6,381 bases of DNA from positions 1 through 6,381 of the forward strand of contig JAQVBA010000054.1 of NCBI GenBank assembly GCA_028690555.1, given 5' to 3'. The notes beneath the pieces were generated by a model, which was given only the letters and a program-made list of their open reading frames with translations, made no database searches and was not told the DNA's origin. The position numbers were made by a program, and so were the translations under genes. This document shows, in pieces, positions 6,371-6,381 of this stretch; within the stretch, counting starts at the first letter, position 1, and every line of letters starts with the position of its first letter. The DNA comes from Acholeplasmataceae bacterium. Lineage in GTDB: Bacteria > Bacillota_I > Bacilli_A > Acholeplasmatales > Acholeplasmataceae.

Positions 6371-6381
6371 TTAAAAAAAAA

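Noticed and set aside
1..6381. CRISPR arrays, tRNA or rRNA genes, insertion sequences, attachment sites
   Set aside because: No regularly spaced direct repeats, cloverleaf-like segments, transposase motifs or terminal repeats were seen; almost all bases are in four well-supported genes.

Overview
This AT-rich window carries four protein genes in strictly alternating orientation: the 3' part of gcvPB (+), mrp (-), ptsI (+) and a large composite surface-protein gene (-). All four reading frames are closed by TAA. Tryptophan is written as TGG and no in-frame TGA is needed, so the standard bacterial code fits. Strong Shine-Dalgarno sequences, low G+C and small intergenic gaps point to a low-GC Bacillota/Mycoplasmatota lineage. 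The mix of a PTS enzyme I, a P-protein of the glycine cleavage system and BspA-type leucine-rich repeat surface proteins would suit an Acholeplasma- or Izemoplasma-like organism. That placement is inference; the sequence carries no rRNA or other taxonomic marker.

Layout. Bases 1-917 hold the C-terminal ~304 residues of glycine decarboxylase subunit 2, including its PLP-lysine region. A short hairpin (922-946) separates it from the convergent mrp gene and looks like a bidirectional terminator. mrp (948-1940) encodes a Mrp/ApbC-type iron-sulfur carrier ATPase. The 150-bp divergent interval 1941-2090 contains the best promoter of the window, for ptsI, with two perfect inverted repeats lying on its -35 and -10/+1 elements; a weaker promoter candidate points towards mrp. 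ptsI (2091-3809) is a complete PTS enzyme I with its active-site His and Cys, standing alone without ptsH next to it. A second bidirectional hairpin terminator (3808-3832) separates it from the last gene.

The last gene (3831-6356, -) is the unusual item. It encodes an 841-residue protein with an HtrA-like trypsin-fold protease domain carrying an intact His/Asp/Ser triad and no PDZ domain. This is followed by a single transmembrane helix, two Listeria-Bacteroides (Flg_new/InlB-B) type repeats and about eleven BspA-type leucine-rich repeats. There is no signal peptide before the protease and the positive charges sit on the N-terminal side of the helix. The predicted topology therefore puts the protease in the cytosol and the repeats outside the cell.

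The four genes do not form one pathway. They cover one-carbon/glycine metabolism, Fe-S assembly, sugar uptake by the PTS, and a cell-surface/membrane protease. Each appears to be its own transcription unit within this window, apart from gcvPB, whose upstream context is cut off.
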